56,432 nucleotides of DNA from F1-120-MAGs118 sp013360535 (GTDB lineage: Bacteria; Planctomycetota; UBA1135; GCA-002686595). The stretch is taken from assembly GCA_026647215.1 (NCBI GenBank), contig JAPKHC010000028.1, positions 1-56,432 on the forward strand, written 5' to 3'. Each line of letters starts with the position of its first letter. Within the stretch, counting starts at the first letter, position 1. Below, piece by piece: positions 42,140-50,108 of the stretch. The notes below the pieces were generated by a model. That model worked only from the letters and a program-made list of their open reading frames with translations. It made no database searches and was not told where the DNA came from. Made by a program: the position numbers and the translations under genes.

Positions 42140-43369
42140 TCAACGCGCGTGGCTCGCCGCGTACTCGCGCAGGCGCTCGAACTGCGCGTGGAAGTCGTGC
42201 GTGCCGCCGCCAATCGGGCTCTTGAAGAAGGCCGCCGTGTGGTGCATCTCGCCCGACTCACCCGCGCGCGCCGCCAGGTCCGCGAGGCGCACGAGGTCGA
42301 TCACGAGCGGCGCCGCCAGCGCGGAGTCGCTGCCGTGCCACGTGAACTGCAGCGACATCTGCGCGCCGAGGAAACCCTCGAAGTGGATGTAGTCGAAGGC
42401 CGTCTTCCAGTCGCGCAGGCTCGGCACGTAGTCGATGCCGACCTTGGTGTGGACCGACGGGTCGTTGAGCAACGAACGCAACGCGTCGTCCTTGCTGCGC
42501 AGCTTCGCCTCGCGGTGCAACGGATCGGCGAGGTTCTCGCCATCGCGGTTGCCGAGCATGTTGTAGCCCTGCCACGAGAGCACGCGCAGGCGCCGCGCGA
42601 CGAACAGCGGCGCGAGCACGGTCTTGACGAGCGTCTCGCCCGTCTTGCCGTCGTTGCCGCAGTGCGGCACCTTGCGCCGCCGCGCGAGCTCGCGCAGCGC
42701 GGGCAGCGACGCGCCGAGGCTCGGCGTGAAGTTGATGTACGGATGGCCGGCGGAGAGCGACGCGTAGGCGTAGATCGAGGACGCGGGCTGCGCGACGCCG
42801 CTGTCGAGCGCGGCTTCGAGCGCCTCGAGCGTGCGCCACTCGGCGCGCGGCTCGCGGAAGGCCTCGGTGCTCGCGACGTTGACGACGATCACGCGCTCGA
42901 CGCCCGTCTCGCGCTTGAAGTTGTCGAAGTCGCGCTGGAGGCGCGCGATCTGCTCGCGCGGCGGCAGCGACCCCAGCTCGGCCGAAGCTGGATGCAGGTC
43001 CGCGAGGCCGACGTCGGCGGAGTCGAGCAGGCCCGGCCGGATGCGCGACTCGTAGGCCGCCGCGTCCGAGGCCGTCGCCGTGACGAGGTCACCGGGCAGG
43101 ATGTTGTTGCGGACGAGCTCGCCCGCCGACTGCGTCAGCCCGCGCAGGCAGACGTCGTGGCCACCGAGCGCCAGCGCCTCGAACGGCGCGAGCCCCGCGG
43201 CCTTGAACTCCTCCGCTTCCGTCGCGAGGCCGATCGGCGCGACCAGGCCGCGGCGCAACCCGGCGATGCCGTAGGCAACGCAGGTCGCCACGGCGCCACG
43301 CGCGCCCACCAGCCACACACCGACGCGCCCGGGGGCGCCTTCCGCTTGCTTGCTGCTCGTCTTGGTCAT
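42140..43369 (-). CDS. Inositol-3-phosphate synthase
   Basis: 409 residues of the MIPS family, which convert glucose 6-phosphate to 1L-myo-inositol 1-phosphate with NAD. The NAD motif is GVWLVGARGAVATCVAYG (near residue 16). Characteristic blocks are NVASTEA, PSLGASLPAL, HCGNDGKTGETLVKTVL, and SWQGYNMLGNRDGENLADP. Length is that of the shorter bacterial/archaeal type. ATG overlaps the previous stop as ATGA (43369-43366), so it is translationally coupled to the membrane protein upstream. Inositol could feed phospholipids or osmolytes. Confidence 0.95.
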   Translation of the reverse strand: MTKTSSKQAEGAPGRVGVWLVGARGAVATCVAYGIAGLRRGLVAPIGLATEAEEFKAAGLAPFEALALGGHDVCLRGLTQSAGELVRNNILPGDLVTATASDAAAYESRIRPGLLDSADVGLADLHPASAELGSLPPREQIARLQRDFDNFKRETGVERVIVVNVASTEAFREPRAEWRTLEALEAALDSGVAQPASSIYAYASLSAGHPYINFTPSLGASLPALRELARRRKVPHCGNDGKTGETLVKTVLAPLFVARRLRVLSWQGYNMLGNRDGENLADPLHREAKLRSKDDALRSLLNDPSVHTKVGIDYVPSLRDWKTAFDYIHFEGFLGAQMSLQFTWHGSDSALAAPLVIDLVRLADLAARAGESGEMHHTAAFFKSPIGGGTHDFHAQFERLREYAASHAR

Positions 43370-44382
43370 TGGCGGCCCGCCGCGAGCTCGCGCCAGGCCG
43401 CGACCACGTCGTCGTACTCCGCGGGCCACCAGCGCCCGGCGGTCGTGCCCACCTCGAAGGCAGGGGGCACCGCAGGCACCGGCCCGGGGGACGGCGGGGT
43501 CGCGCGATCCGAAGCGCCGCGCGGGGAGCCGACCATTGTGCGCGCCGCGGGCTCGTTTTGCATTCCGAACCCTGACGCAGAGCCCGATCCGCCGCTCTCC
43601 GAAGGGGCGAGCCCCCCCGCCTTCGCCCCGGTCGGAGCCCGGCCGGCATCCGCCAGCCGTGCGAGCGCCGCCTTGGCGAGGTCGGCCCCGGCCAGCAGGA
43701 CCGGATCGGCCCCCTCGGCCCGGAGCGAGGCGTTTTCGAGCACTTGCGCGGCCCGTTCGAGCGCATCCGCTGCCTGTCCGGCCTCCGCCGCGCCCTGCGC
43801 CGTGGCCTCCAGACGCCCCCGAAGCTCGACCAGCTCCGCCGACGCCTCGCCGTCGGCGCCTTGCGCTCGCCCGAGCGCGACCGACACCTTGCCCGCGAGC
43901 TCCGCCACGCCTTCGGGCAAAGCCGGCACCGGCTTCGGCAGCGCCAGAAACAGCGCGAGCGCCGCCAGCGGCCCGGCCGCGAGCGCGAGCGCCGGCCGTT
44001 TCGCCGCTCGCGCGAGCGCATCCGCCGGCAGGCGCGCGACCACGCGCGCCGCGAGCAAGGCCCCGAGCCCACCGCCTTCGCGCTCCCGCTCCCACGCCGC
44101 CACCAGCGCGCCGTCCAGCCCCAGCCGGCGATCGGCCCGCGCCGCGACCTCCGCGCGCGTCGGCCAGTGCTCCGCCCACCACGTGCCCGCGCACGCGAGC
44201 GCGCTCACGCCCTGCACGACCCATCCCGCGGCGCTCCACGGCTCGCTCTTCGACAGCACGAGCGCCGCCGCGGTCCCTAGCCCCGCCGTCGCCCCGAGCA
44301 GCACACCTTCGACCAGCGCCGCCAGTTTCGTGCGGACGAGCGCCCTCTCGACGAACTCGGGCAGCGTCGCCTGCGCCGTCAT
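43366..44382 (-). CDS. Membrane protein of unknown function (DUF4175-like N-terminus)
   Basis: 338 residues. Two helices (about 20-42 and 52-72) and a third (about 130-150) lie in the N-terminal half; DRRLGLDGALVAAWE resembles the start of DUF4175-type proteins. A long Ala/Glu-rich helical region (about 155-240) and a Pro/Ser/Gly-rich tail follow. ATG overlaps the preceding stop as ATGA, and its own stop overlaps the inositol-phosphate synthase start, so all three genes form one coupled operon. I cannot assign a function. Confidence 0.72.
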   Translation of the reverse strand: MTAQATLPEFVERALVRTKLAALVEGVLLGATAGLGTAAALVLSKSEPWSAAGWVVQGVSALACAGTWWAEHWPTRAEVAARADRRLGLDGALVAAWEREREGGGLGALLAARVVARLPADALARAAKRPALALAAGPLAALALFLALPKPVPALPEGVAELAGKVSVALGRAQGADGEASAELVELRGRLEATAQGAAEAGQAADALERAAQVLENASLRAEGADPVLLAGADLAKAALARLADAGRAPTGAKAGGLAPSESGGSGSASGFGMQNEPAARTMVGSPRGASDRATPPSPGPVPAVPPAFEVGTTAGRWWPAEYDDVVAAWRELAAGRQ

Positions 44383-45212
44383 TTGCCCTCGGCCGCCGGA
44401 CGTTCCGTGTCGACCAGCGGCAGCAGCTTGAGCACTTCCGGATCCGACGCGTTGAGCCGCGTGCGCGAGAAGAACAGCGTGACGCGCGTGCCGCGCTCGG
44501 GCACCAGCCACGAGTTCATCATCCAGATGCCCTGCTCGACGCAGTCGGTGATCGAGCCCGTGACGAGCGTCAGGCCCTCGCGGAAGAACGCGATGTTGAC
44601 GAGGTTCTGGTAGACGTCGGCGCCGAAAACCTCCGCGGCCGCCTCGCCCTTGCGCCCGTTGGGCACGACGCGCGAGCCGAGATAGACCCACTCGTGGCGC
44701 TTCATCGACGCGCCGCTCGCGAGGTTGCGGATCAGGTCCTCGACGCGGAACACGTACGTCTCGTCGCCCTCGCGCCAGCCGACGTACAGGTAGAAGCCCG
44801 AGCCCTGCGGCAGCGTGACGTCGTAAGGGCTCGCGCCGGCGCGCAGCTCGGCCTCGGTCGGCTGCGGTTCCTTCGCGCGCCACTCCGCGTTCGATCCCGG
44901 CGTGACGCCGAGCGCGAGCAGCGCGACGTTGAGCACGCTGGGGTTCACGGGCGTCATGAACGCCGACTCGTGCGCGGCGCCCGCAGGCCCGACGAGCAGG
45001 TACTCGAGCAGGTCGTCACGCACCGTCACGTCGGCGGGGATGGCGCAGAACCCGCGCGCGGGGTCGAGCGTGATGTCCTCCTCGGCGAGCGTCTTGACGA
45101 GCTTCACCTCGGCCTCCGACAGGGGCCGCAAGGGGCCCGTGTCCTGCGGATGCGCGGAGAAGGCGAGCGCAGAAAAGGCCAGAACGGCGGCGACGAGGGA
45201 GCTCTTGAACAT
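44379..45212 (-). CDS. Secreted YdjY-domain protein
   Basis: 277 residues with a signal peptide (SLVAAVLAFSALAFSA) and a YdjY domain. The typical block LEYLLVGPAGAAHESAFMTPVNPSVLNVALLALGVTPG is clear, as are YLYVGWREGDETYVFRVEDL and VYLGSRVV. YdjY domains are common in Planctomycetota and have no known activity. It is the first gene of the coupled operon. A minus-strand TAAGCT at 45230-45225 ends 12 nt before the ATG, with no Shine-Dalgarno sequence. Confidence 0.87.
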   Translation of the reverse strand: MFKSSLVAAVLAFSALAFSAHPQDTGPLRPLSEAEVKLVKTLAEEDITLDPARGFCAIPADVTVRDDLLEYLLVGPAGAAHESAFMTPVNPSVLNVALLALGVTPGSNAEWRAKEPQPTEAELRAGASPYDVTLPQGSGFYLYVGWREGDETYVFRVEDLIRNLASGASMKRHEWVYLGSRVVPNGRKGEAAAEVFGADVYQNLVNIAFFREGLTLVTGSITDCVEQGIWMMNSWLVPERGTRVTLFFSRTRLNASDPEVLKLLPLVDTERPAAEGK

Positions 45213-45224
45213 GGCGGTCGGGGC

Positions 45225-45230
45225 AGCTTA
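45225..45230 (-). promoter_or_regulatory. -10 box TAAGCT for the YdjY operon
   Basis: TAAGCT ends 12 nt before ATG 45212, the longest gap in the leaderless set. It shares a 90-bp divergent spacer with the DUF6265 gene. Confidence 0.5.
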
Positions 45231-45286
45231 GCGAGGGCCAACGCGCCGCGGTGCCGCCGGGTTCACGGTCGGGGACGTTGCGCCGC

Positions 45287-45292
45287 TATCCT
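45287..45292 (+). promoter_or_regulatory. -10 box TATCCT for the DUF6265 lipoprotein gene
   Basis: TATCCT ends 10 nt before ATG 45303. TTCACG at 45262-45267 is a weak -35 candidate at 19-nt spacing. Confidence 0.55.
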
Positions 45293-45302
45293 CACGCAAC
45301 CT

Positions 45303-45866
45303 ATGCGCACCTCGTTGCTCCTCGCCGGTTCGGTGTTCCTCTTCAGCGCCTGCCAGGCCCCGACGGCGGCCCAGGCGCCCGCCAGCGCGCCGACCGCGCC
45401 CCTCGCGCTGCCCGCGTCGGCCTCCTCGGACCCGCTGATCGCACCGCTGGCGTTCCTGTCGGGCCGCTGGATGTGTGTCAACCCGAACACGACGGTCAAC
45501 GAGGAACTGTGGACCCTGCCGCTGGGCAAGTCGATGGTCGGCTCGTTCCGGCAGGTGCGCCGCGACGGCGCCTGCGCCTTCGTCGAGCTGTCGCAGATCG
45601 CGGTCGAGGACGGTGAGCTCGTGCTGCGCCTGCGCCACCTGCACGGCAAGCTCGAAGTGCCGCCGGAGCGCGCGGAGCTCTCGCTCTTCAAGCTGCGCAA
45701 GCTCACGGGCGAGCGCGTCGAGTTCGCGGGCACCGGGTCGGCGGAAGGTGTCACCGCGGTGATCTACGAGCGCGCGGACGCGACCACGTTGCGCCAGACG
45801 ATCGAGTTCGACCCGGTGAAGACCAAGGAAAAGCCCTTCACCTCGACCTACACGCTCGTGCGCTGA
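45303..45866 (+). CDS. DUF6265-type lipoprotein
   Basis: 187 residues. Signal sequence MRTSLLLAGSVFLFSAC ends in a lipobox, so it is likely exported and lipid-anchored. A Pro/Ala-rich linker precedes a lipocalin-like beta-barrel: LAFLSGRWMC, NEELWTLPLGKSMVGSFRQV, FVELSQIAVEDGELVLRLRH. This matches DUF6265, a family of unknown function. It is divergent from the YdjY operon and lies 19 bp before the multi-pass membrane protein, with which it may be cotranscribed. Confidence 0.85.
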   Translation: MRTSLLLAGSVFLFSACQAPTAAQAPASAPTAPLALPASASSDPLIAPLAFLSGRWMCVNPNTTVNEELWTLPLGKSMVGSFRQVRRDGACAFVELSQIAVEDGELVLRLRHLHGKLEVPPERAELSLFKLRKLTGERVEFAGTGSAEGVTAVIYERADATTLRQTIEFDPVKTKEKPFTSTYTLVR

Positions 45867-45885
45867 CGGGAGCGCGATCGCGAGC

Positions 45886-47634
45886 GTGAGCGAGTCCCGG
45901 GCGAGGGTGCTGGTCTGGAGCACGTGGCTCGCCGCCACGCTCGCAGCGCTCGCTCTCGTGTGGACCTGCGGGCCGCGTTTTCCCTACCAGGACGACTTCG
46001 CGCTGACGACGCGCCTCACGGGCGCGCAGCCGTTCGCCTGGCGCTGGTTGTGGAACGGGTACAACGACCACCGCTTCCCGCTCTCGATGCTCGTGCTGCT
46101 CGGCGTGCACGGCAGTTCGGGCGCCGACCACCGCGTCGCGATGACCCTCGACGTCCTGCTGCTCGCAGGGCTCGCGGCCCTCGCGCTCCGCTCCCTGCGC
46201 TCGCTCCGCGGCCGCACGAGCGCCTTCGACGCCGCCCTGCCCCTCGCCTGCCTGCACTGGGGCCACTGGGTCAACCTGCTGCTCTCCTTCCAGCTCTGGC
46301 TCGTGCTGTCGACGGCGATCGTCGGCGCCTTCGTCGCGAGCTTCGCCGCACGCCGCGGGGAACTCACCCTCCGCGCCGCCCTGCTCACCTCGCTCGGGCT
46401 CGCTTCGCTCCCCCTGCTCGGCGGCTCCGGCGCACTCTCCGCTCCGCCCCTCGCGCTCGCTGCGCTCGCGCTCGTCGCCGTCGCGGCTCGCTCGCGCGTC
46501 GCCGCTCGCGCCACGCTCGGCCTTGGCGCGCTCGTCGCGCTCACCCTGTTCGTCGCCTACGTCACGGGCTTCGAACGCACGTTCAACGAGCAGAACGACG
46601 ACCGAGTGTCGGCGCAGCTGCTCAGTCTCCTGCGCTTTGCGAGCCTCGGCGCGGGCCCCAGCCGCTGGTCGGCATGGCCGGTCGCGGCCGGACTCGCGCT
46701 CGCGCTCGCCGCAGGCTGCACGCTGCTGTGCGTGCGGGCCCTGCGCGATCGGCACTCGCGCGCGCGGGCGATCGCGTTGCTCGGCGGCCTCGGTGTCGTC
46801 GCCTGCGTCGGCGTCGGCATCGCTTGGGGCCGCTCGGCACCGGGGTACGAGGTCGGCCTCGAAGATCGTTACGTCACTCTGCTGCTGCCGCTGACGCTGG
46901 TGGCGAGCTTCGCGACCGAGTCGTGGCTCGCAGAACGCTGGCGATCGCGCGCGCGCGCTCTGCTGTTCACGCTCGCGGTCGCCGGGGCTCTCAACGGCTA
47001 TCGCAACGGCCTCGAAGGTGCGCTCGACGTGCGCCATCGCGCTCGTCACCTCGAAGCCGCGGTCGCCCAAGGAGCCACGTCGCGCGAGCTCGCGGAGCAG
47101 ATGACGCCGTGGATGTTCCCCGATGCGAAGGAGCTCGCGCGCCTCCTCGCGGACTTGCGACGTGCGGGCCTTCCGCCCTTTGACCGCGGCGCTCCGGGGC
47201 CGGAAGTCGACTCCCAGCTGCCGCAGTTCGGCTCCTTCTCGCTCCAGCCGGTCTCCGGCGAGCCGCTCGAGCGCATCGTCGCGCGCGAGCTCGACGGCCG
47301 CGAGGTGGCGGCGCTCAACGATCCCGGCGAGCTGCGTTTCGAGCTCGACGGCAGCGCTCGCACGCTCGAAGTTCGCTGCGGTTTCCTCGAAGAAGCGCGT
47401 GGCCGCGGCGATGGACTCGTGTTCGCCGTCGAATGGCGCCCACACTCCGGTGCCGCGCCGCGTGTGCTGTTCGAGTGCGAGCTCGCGCCACCGCGCGCCG
47501 GCGAGCTGCCGCTGCTCGAGATCGCCGTCGACCTCCCGCCGGAGCCCGCGACGCTCGCTCTCGTCACGCGCAACGCGCCCGGCCGCCACTCCCGCTGGGA
47601 TCGCGGCTGGTGGGGCGACCTGACGCTGCGGTGA
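45886..47634 (+). CDS. Multi-pass membrane protein, possible GT-C-like glycosyltransferase
   Basis: 582 residues starting at GTG 45886. About 9-10 helices (residues 10-390) and a C-terminal soluble beta domain (about 440-580). An early loop with the acidic pair FPYQDDF after the first helix is reminiscent of the Asp motif in GT-C-type transferases that use polyprenyl-linked sugars, but no other hallmark is seen. The closing stretch resembles a sugar-binding or lectin-like module. The function is unproven. It ends 6 bp from convergent thyX. Confidence 0.72.
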   Translation: MSESRARVLVWSTWLAATLAALALVWTCGPRFPYQDDFALTTRLTGAQPFAWRWLWNGYNDHRFPLSMLVLLGVHGSSGADHRVAMTLDVLLLAGLAALALRSLRSLRGRTSAFDAALPLACLHWGHWVNLLLSFQLWLVLSTAIVGAFVASFAARRGELTLRAALLTSLGLASLPLLGGSGALSAPPLALAALALVAVAARSRVAARATLGLGALVALTLFVAYVTGFERTFNEQNDDRVSAQLLSLLRFASLGAGPSRWSAWPVAAGLALALAAGCTLLCVRALRDRHSRARAIALLGGLGVVACVGVGIAWGRSAPGYEVGLEDRYVTLLLPLTLVASFATESWLAERWRSRARALLFTLAVAGALNGYRNGLEGALDVRHRARHLEAAVAQGATSRELAEQMTPWMFPDAKELARLLADLRRAGLPPFDRGAPGPEVDSQLPQFGSFSLQPVSGEPLERIVARELDGREVAALNDPGELRFELDGSARTLEVRCGFLEEARGRGDGLVFAVEWRPHSGAAPRVLFECELAPPRAGELPLLEIAVDLPPEPATLALVTRNAPGRHSRWDRGWWGDLTLR

Positions 47635-47640
47635 TCCCGC

Positions 47641-48432
47641 TCAGGCGAGCAAGCTCTCGCGCGTCACACCGACCCGCGCGAGGTCGTCCTTGACGAGTTC
47701 GAACACCGCCTCGGCGTAGCGGCGAATCTCGTACTGCGCGTCCGGCTCCATGCGCTGCGACAGGAAGTGGATCACGCCCTGCAGCGACACGGTCCAGTAG
47801 GCCTGGCTGTAGAGGTTCTGCGGCAGCAGCATGCGCGCGATCTCCTTCGCGACACCACGCTGGATGCGCTCCTGGTACAGCTCGAACGTCTTCTGGCACT
47901 CGCCGAGCATGCGCTGGCGCTCGCCGTCATGGTCGTAGTCCGCCGGCAGGTCGACCGACGCCTGCTTGTTGCCGTGCGGCGGGTTCGCGCGCATCACGCG
48001 CGGCACGTAGAACTCCGGCGCCCACTGCACGTAGCGGCCGGAAATCTCGTTCCACGAGCAGCCCTTGTCGGTGTCGAACATCACGTCGAACACCTCCAGC
48101 GACACGCTCTCGCCGTTGACCTCGTACTCGCGCCAGCCGCTGCCGACCTGGTACTTGAAGGCCTGGCGGAAGACGAACAGCGGCGCCTTCCAGTGGAACG
48201 TGTAGAAGCTGTGCCGGTACGGCGACGTGTGGCCGTGCTGCCACAGGAAACTCGCGAGCTTGCGGTCGCCGTCGTCGAAGTTCGCCTTCTGCTTCTGGTA
48301 GCTGATGCGCGCGGCGTTGACGACCTTGAGCGCGGGGTCCTGCTGCATGCGGTCGACGCACGCGACGAAGCCCAGCCCGTCGTCGAGGGTCTCGACGGCG
48401 CCGGTGGGCACGGAGAGCGAAGTGGCGGCCAT
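47641..48432 (-). CDS. thyX: Flavin-dependent thymidylate synthase with insertion in the signature
   Basis: 263 residues. ThyX makes dTMP from dUMP with FAD and methylene-tetrahydrofolate. HGHTSPYRHSFYTFHWKAPLFVFRQ and the C-terminal FLSQRMEPDAQYEIRRYAE are typical. The usual compact RHRxxSxNExSxRY motif is here KYQVG, then about 28 extra residues, then SWNEISGRYVQ, so the RHR part is replaced and an insertion splits the motif. Minus-strand TACACT at 48445-48440 is 7 nt before the ATG at 48432, suggesting a leaderless mRNA. No thyA is in the window. Confidence 0.93.
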   Translation of the reverse strand: MAATSLSVPTGAVETLDDGLGFVACVDRMQQDPALKVVNAARISYQKQKANFDDGDRKLASFLWQHGHTSPYRHSFYTFHWKAPLFVFRQAFKYQVGSGWREYEVNGESVSLEVFDVMFDTDKGCSWNEISGRYVQWAPEFYVPRVMRANPPHGNKQASVDLPADYDHDGERQRMLGECQKTFELYQERIQRGVAKEIARMLLPQNLYSQAYWTVSLQGVIHFLSQRMEPDAQYEIRRYAEAVFELVKDDLARVGVTRESLLA

Positions 48433-48439
48433 GGAGCGG

Positions 48440-48445
48440 AGTGTA
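48440..48445 (-). promoter_or_regulatory. -10 box TACACT for thyX
   Basis: TACACT on the minus strand ends 7 nt before ATG 48432 and no Shine-Dalgarno is present. Confidence 0.6.
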
Positions 48446-48587
48446 AACACCGGCGCGGCGCCAGTCGCGCGTTCCGTGCTACGCCCATCGACTGCCGCCA
48501 AAATCCCGCGCGCAGGCTAGCTTCGAGGGCGCTCGCCCGTCCCCGCACACGACCGCGCCGCGTCGCGCGCCTTCGAGGGTTCTCCCC

Positions 48588-50090
48588 ATGAACTCAGGCT
48601 CCCCCATCGATCGTCGCAAGCTGCTGCAGGGCACGTTGGGACTCGCCGCCGGCGCGGCGCTCGCGCGGTCGGCGAACGCGCAGCTGGCCAATCGGGCTCC
48701 CTACGGGGCTCCTTCGCTCGCGCCCGTCCGGCTCGAGCTTCTCGCGGCGCCGGGAACGGCGCAGATCCAGACGGGCGTCACGACCAACGTGTGGCGCTAT
48801 ACGGGAACGCAACTGAGCGGGTCCCATCGAGCGCTGCTTCCGATTCCCGGCTCGCACCTGGGCCCTGCGATCCGGCTCTTCCAAGGCGAGCGTGCGATCG
48901 TGCGCGTCACCAACCAGCTCGGCGAGGATCACGTCGTCCACTGGCATGGGCTCGACGTGCCGGAGGACATGGACGGGCACCCGATGAACCAGTTCGCGCA
49001 CGGCGCGAGCTACACGTACGACTTCACGGTGCTCAATCGGGCGGGCACCTACTGGTACCACTCGCACACCGACATGCGGACGGGGATCCAGGCCTACCGG
49101 GGCCTCGCGGGGCCGCTGATCGTGAGCGACGCGCAGGAGCAGGCGCTGCCGCTGCCGCGCGGAGCGTTCGACCTGCCGCTGGTCCTGCAGGACGCGAGCT
49201 TCGATGCCGCGGGCCAGCTCTCCTACTCGCCGCTGACGATGCAGGACGGATTCCTCGGCACGACGCAGCTCGTCAACGGCAAGGCGGGCTACGTCCTGCC
49301 GGTCGCCACGCGCGTGTACCGCTTCCGCGTCCTCAACGGCGCGACGGCGCGCGTCTACAAGCTCGCTTGGAGCGACGGCACGCCGATGGTCGTGATCGGC
49401 AACGACGGCGGATTGCTCGCCGCTCCCGTGACCAAGCCCTACGTGACACTCGCGCCCGGCGAGCGCGCGGAGCTTTGGGCCGACTTCCGCAGCCATCCCG
49501 TCGGCAGCCAGTTCACGCTGCGCAGCCTGCCGTTCAGCGGGGTGAGCAACGGCCAGGGCGCCCAGCTCGATCTGATGCAGGTGCACGTCACCCAGGCACA
49601 GCCCGAGACGCTGCAGCTGCCGACGAGCCTCTCCACGATCACGCCGTACCTGCCGCAGCAGGCGCTCAACTGGAACACGCCGCGCACGTTCGCGATCACG
49701 AGGCCGATGGCGCTGCCGTTCGTGCTGAACGGCGCCGCGTTCCAGATGACGGGCGTGGCAGCCAACGAGATCGTGCGCCGCGACACGCTCGAACGCGTGC
49801 GCATCACGAACACCGCCGGCCCGATGATCGTGGCCCATCCGATCCACTTCCACGGGCGTCAGTTCCAGGTCTACTCGCGCAGCGTGAGCTCCACCTACCT
49901 CACCGGCTGGCAGTCGCTGAACCAAGGCTTCATCGATCAAGGCTGGAAGGACACCGTGCTGGTGATGCCGGGCGAGACCATCGACCTGCTCGTGCGCTAC
50001 ACCGGCTACACGGGCCTGTTCCTCTACCACTGCCACAACCTGTTCCACGAGGACATGGGGATGATGCGCAACTTGCGCGTCGACCCGTGA
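48588..50090 (+). CDS. Tat-exported multicopper oxidase
   Basis: 500 residues. The N-terminus has DRRKLLQG followed by a hydrophobic stretch and AQ, a Tat signal, so it folds in the cytoplasm before export. All copper sites are visible: HWHGLDVPEDMDGHP, WYHSHTDMRTG, HPIHFHG and the C-terminal YHCHNLFHEDMGMM (type 1 Cys and axial Met). It oxidises a substrate such as Cu(I) or a phenol and reduces oxygen to water. MNQFAHGASYTYDF and GLAGPLIV suit the CotA/CueO-like cupredoxin group. A possible TAGCTT promoter lies at 48518-48523. Confidence 0.95.
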   Translation: MNSGSPIDRRKLLQGTLGLAAGAALARSANAQLANRAPYGAPSLAPVRLELLAAPGTAQIQTGVTTNVWRYTGTQLSGSHRALLPIPGSHLGPAIRLFQGERAIVRVTNQLGEDHVVHWHGLDVPEDMDGHPMNQFAHGASYTYDFTVLNRAGTYWYHSHTDMRTGIQAYRGLAGPLIVSDAQEQALPLPRGAFDLPLVLQDASFDAAGQLSYSPLTMQDGFLGTTQLVNGKAGYVLPVATRVYRFRVLNGATARVYKLAWSDGTPMVVIGNDGGLLAAPVTKPYVTLAPGERAELWADFRSHPVGSQFTLRSLPFSGVSNGQGAQLDLMQVHVTQAQPETLQLPTSLSTITPYLPQQALNWNTPRTFAITRPMALPFVLNGAAFQMTGVAANEIVRRDTLERVRITNTAGPMIVAHPIHFHGRQFQVYSRSVSSTYLTGWQSLNQGFIDQGWKDTVLVMPGETIDLLVRYTGYTGLFLYHCHNLFHEDMGMMRNLRVDP

Positions 50091-50108
50091 AGTCCTGGGC
50101 GGCGCGCT

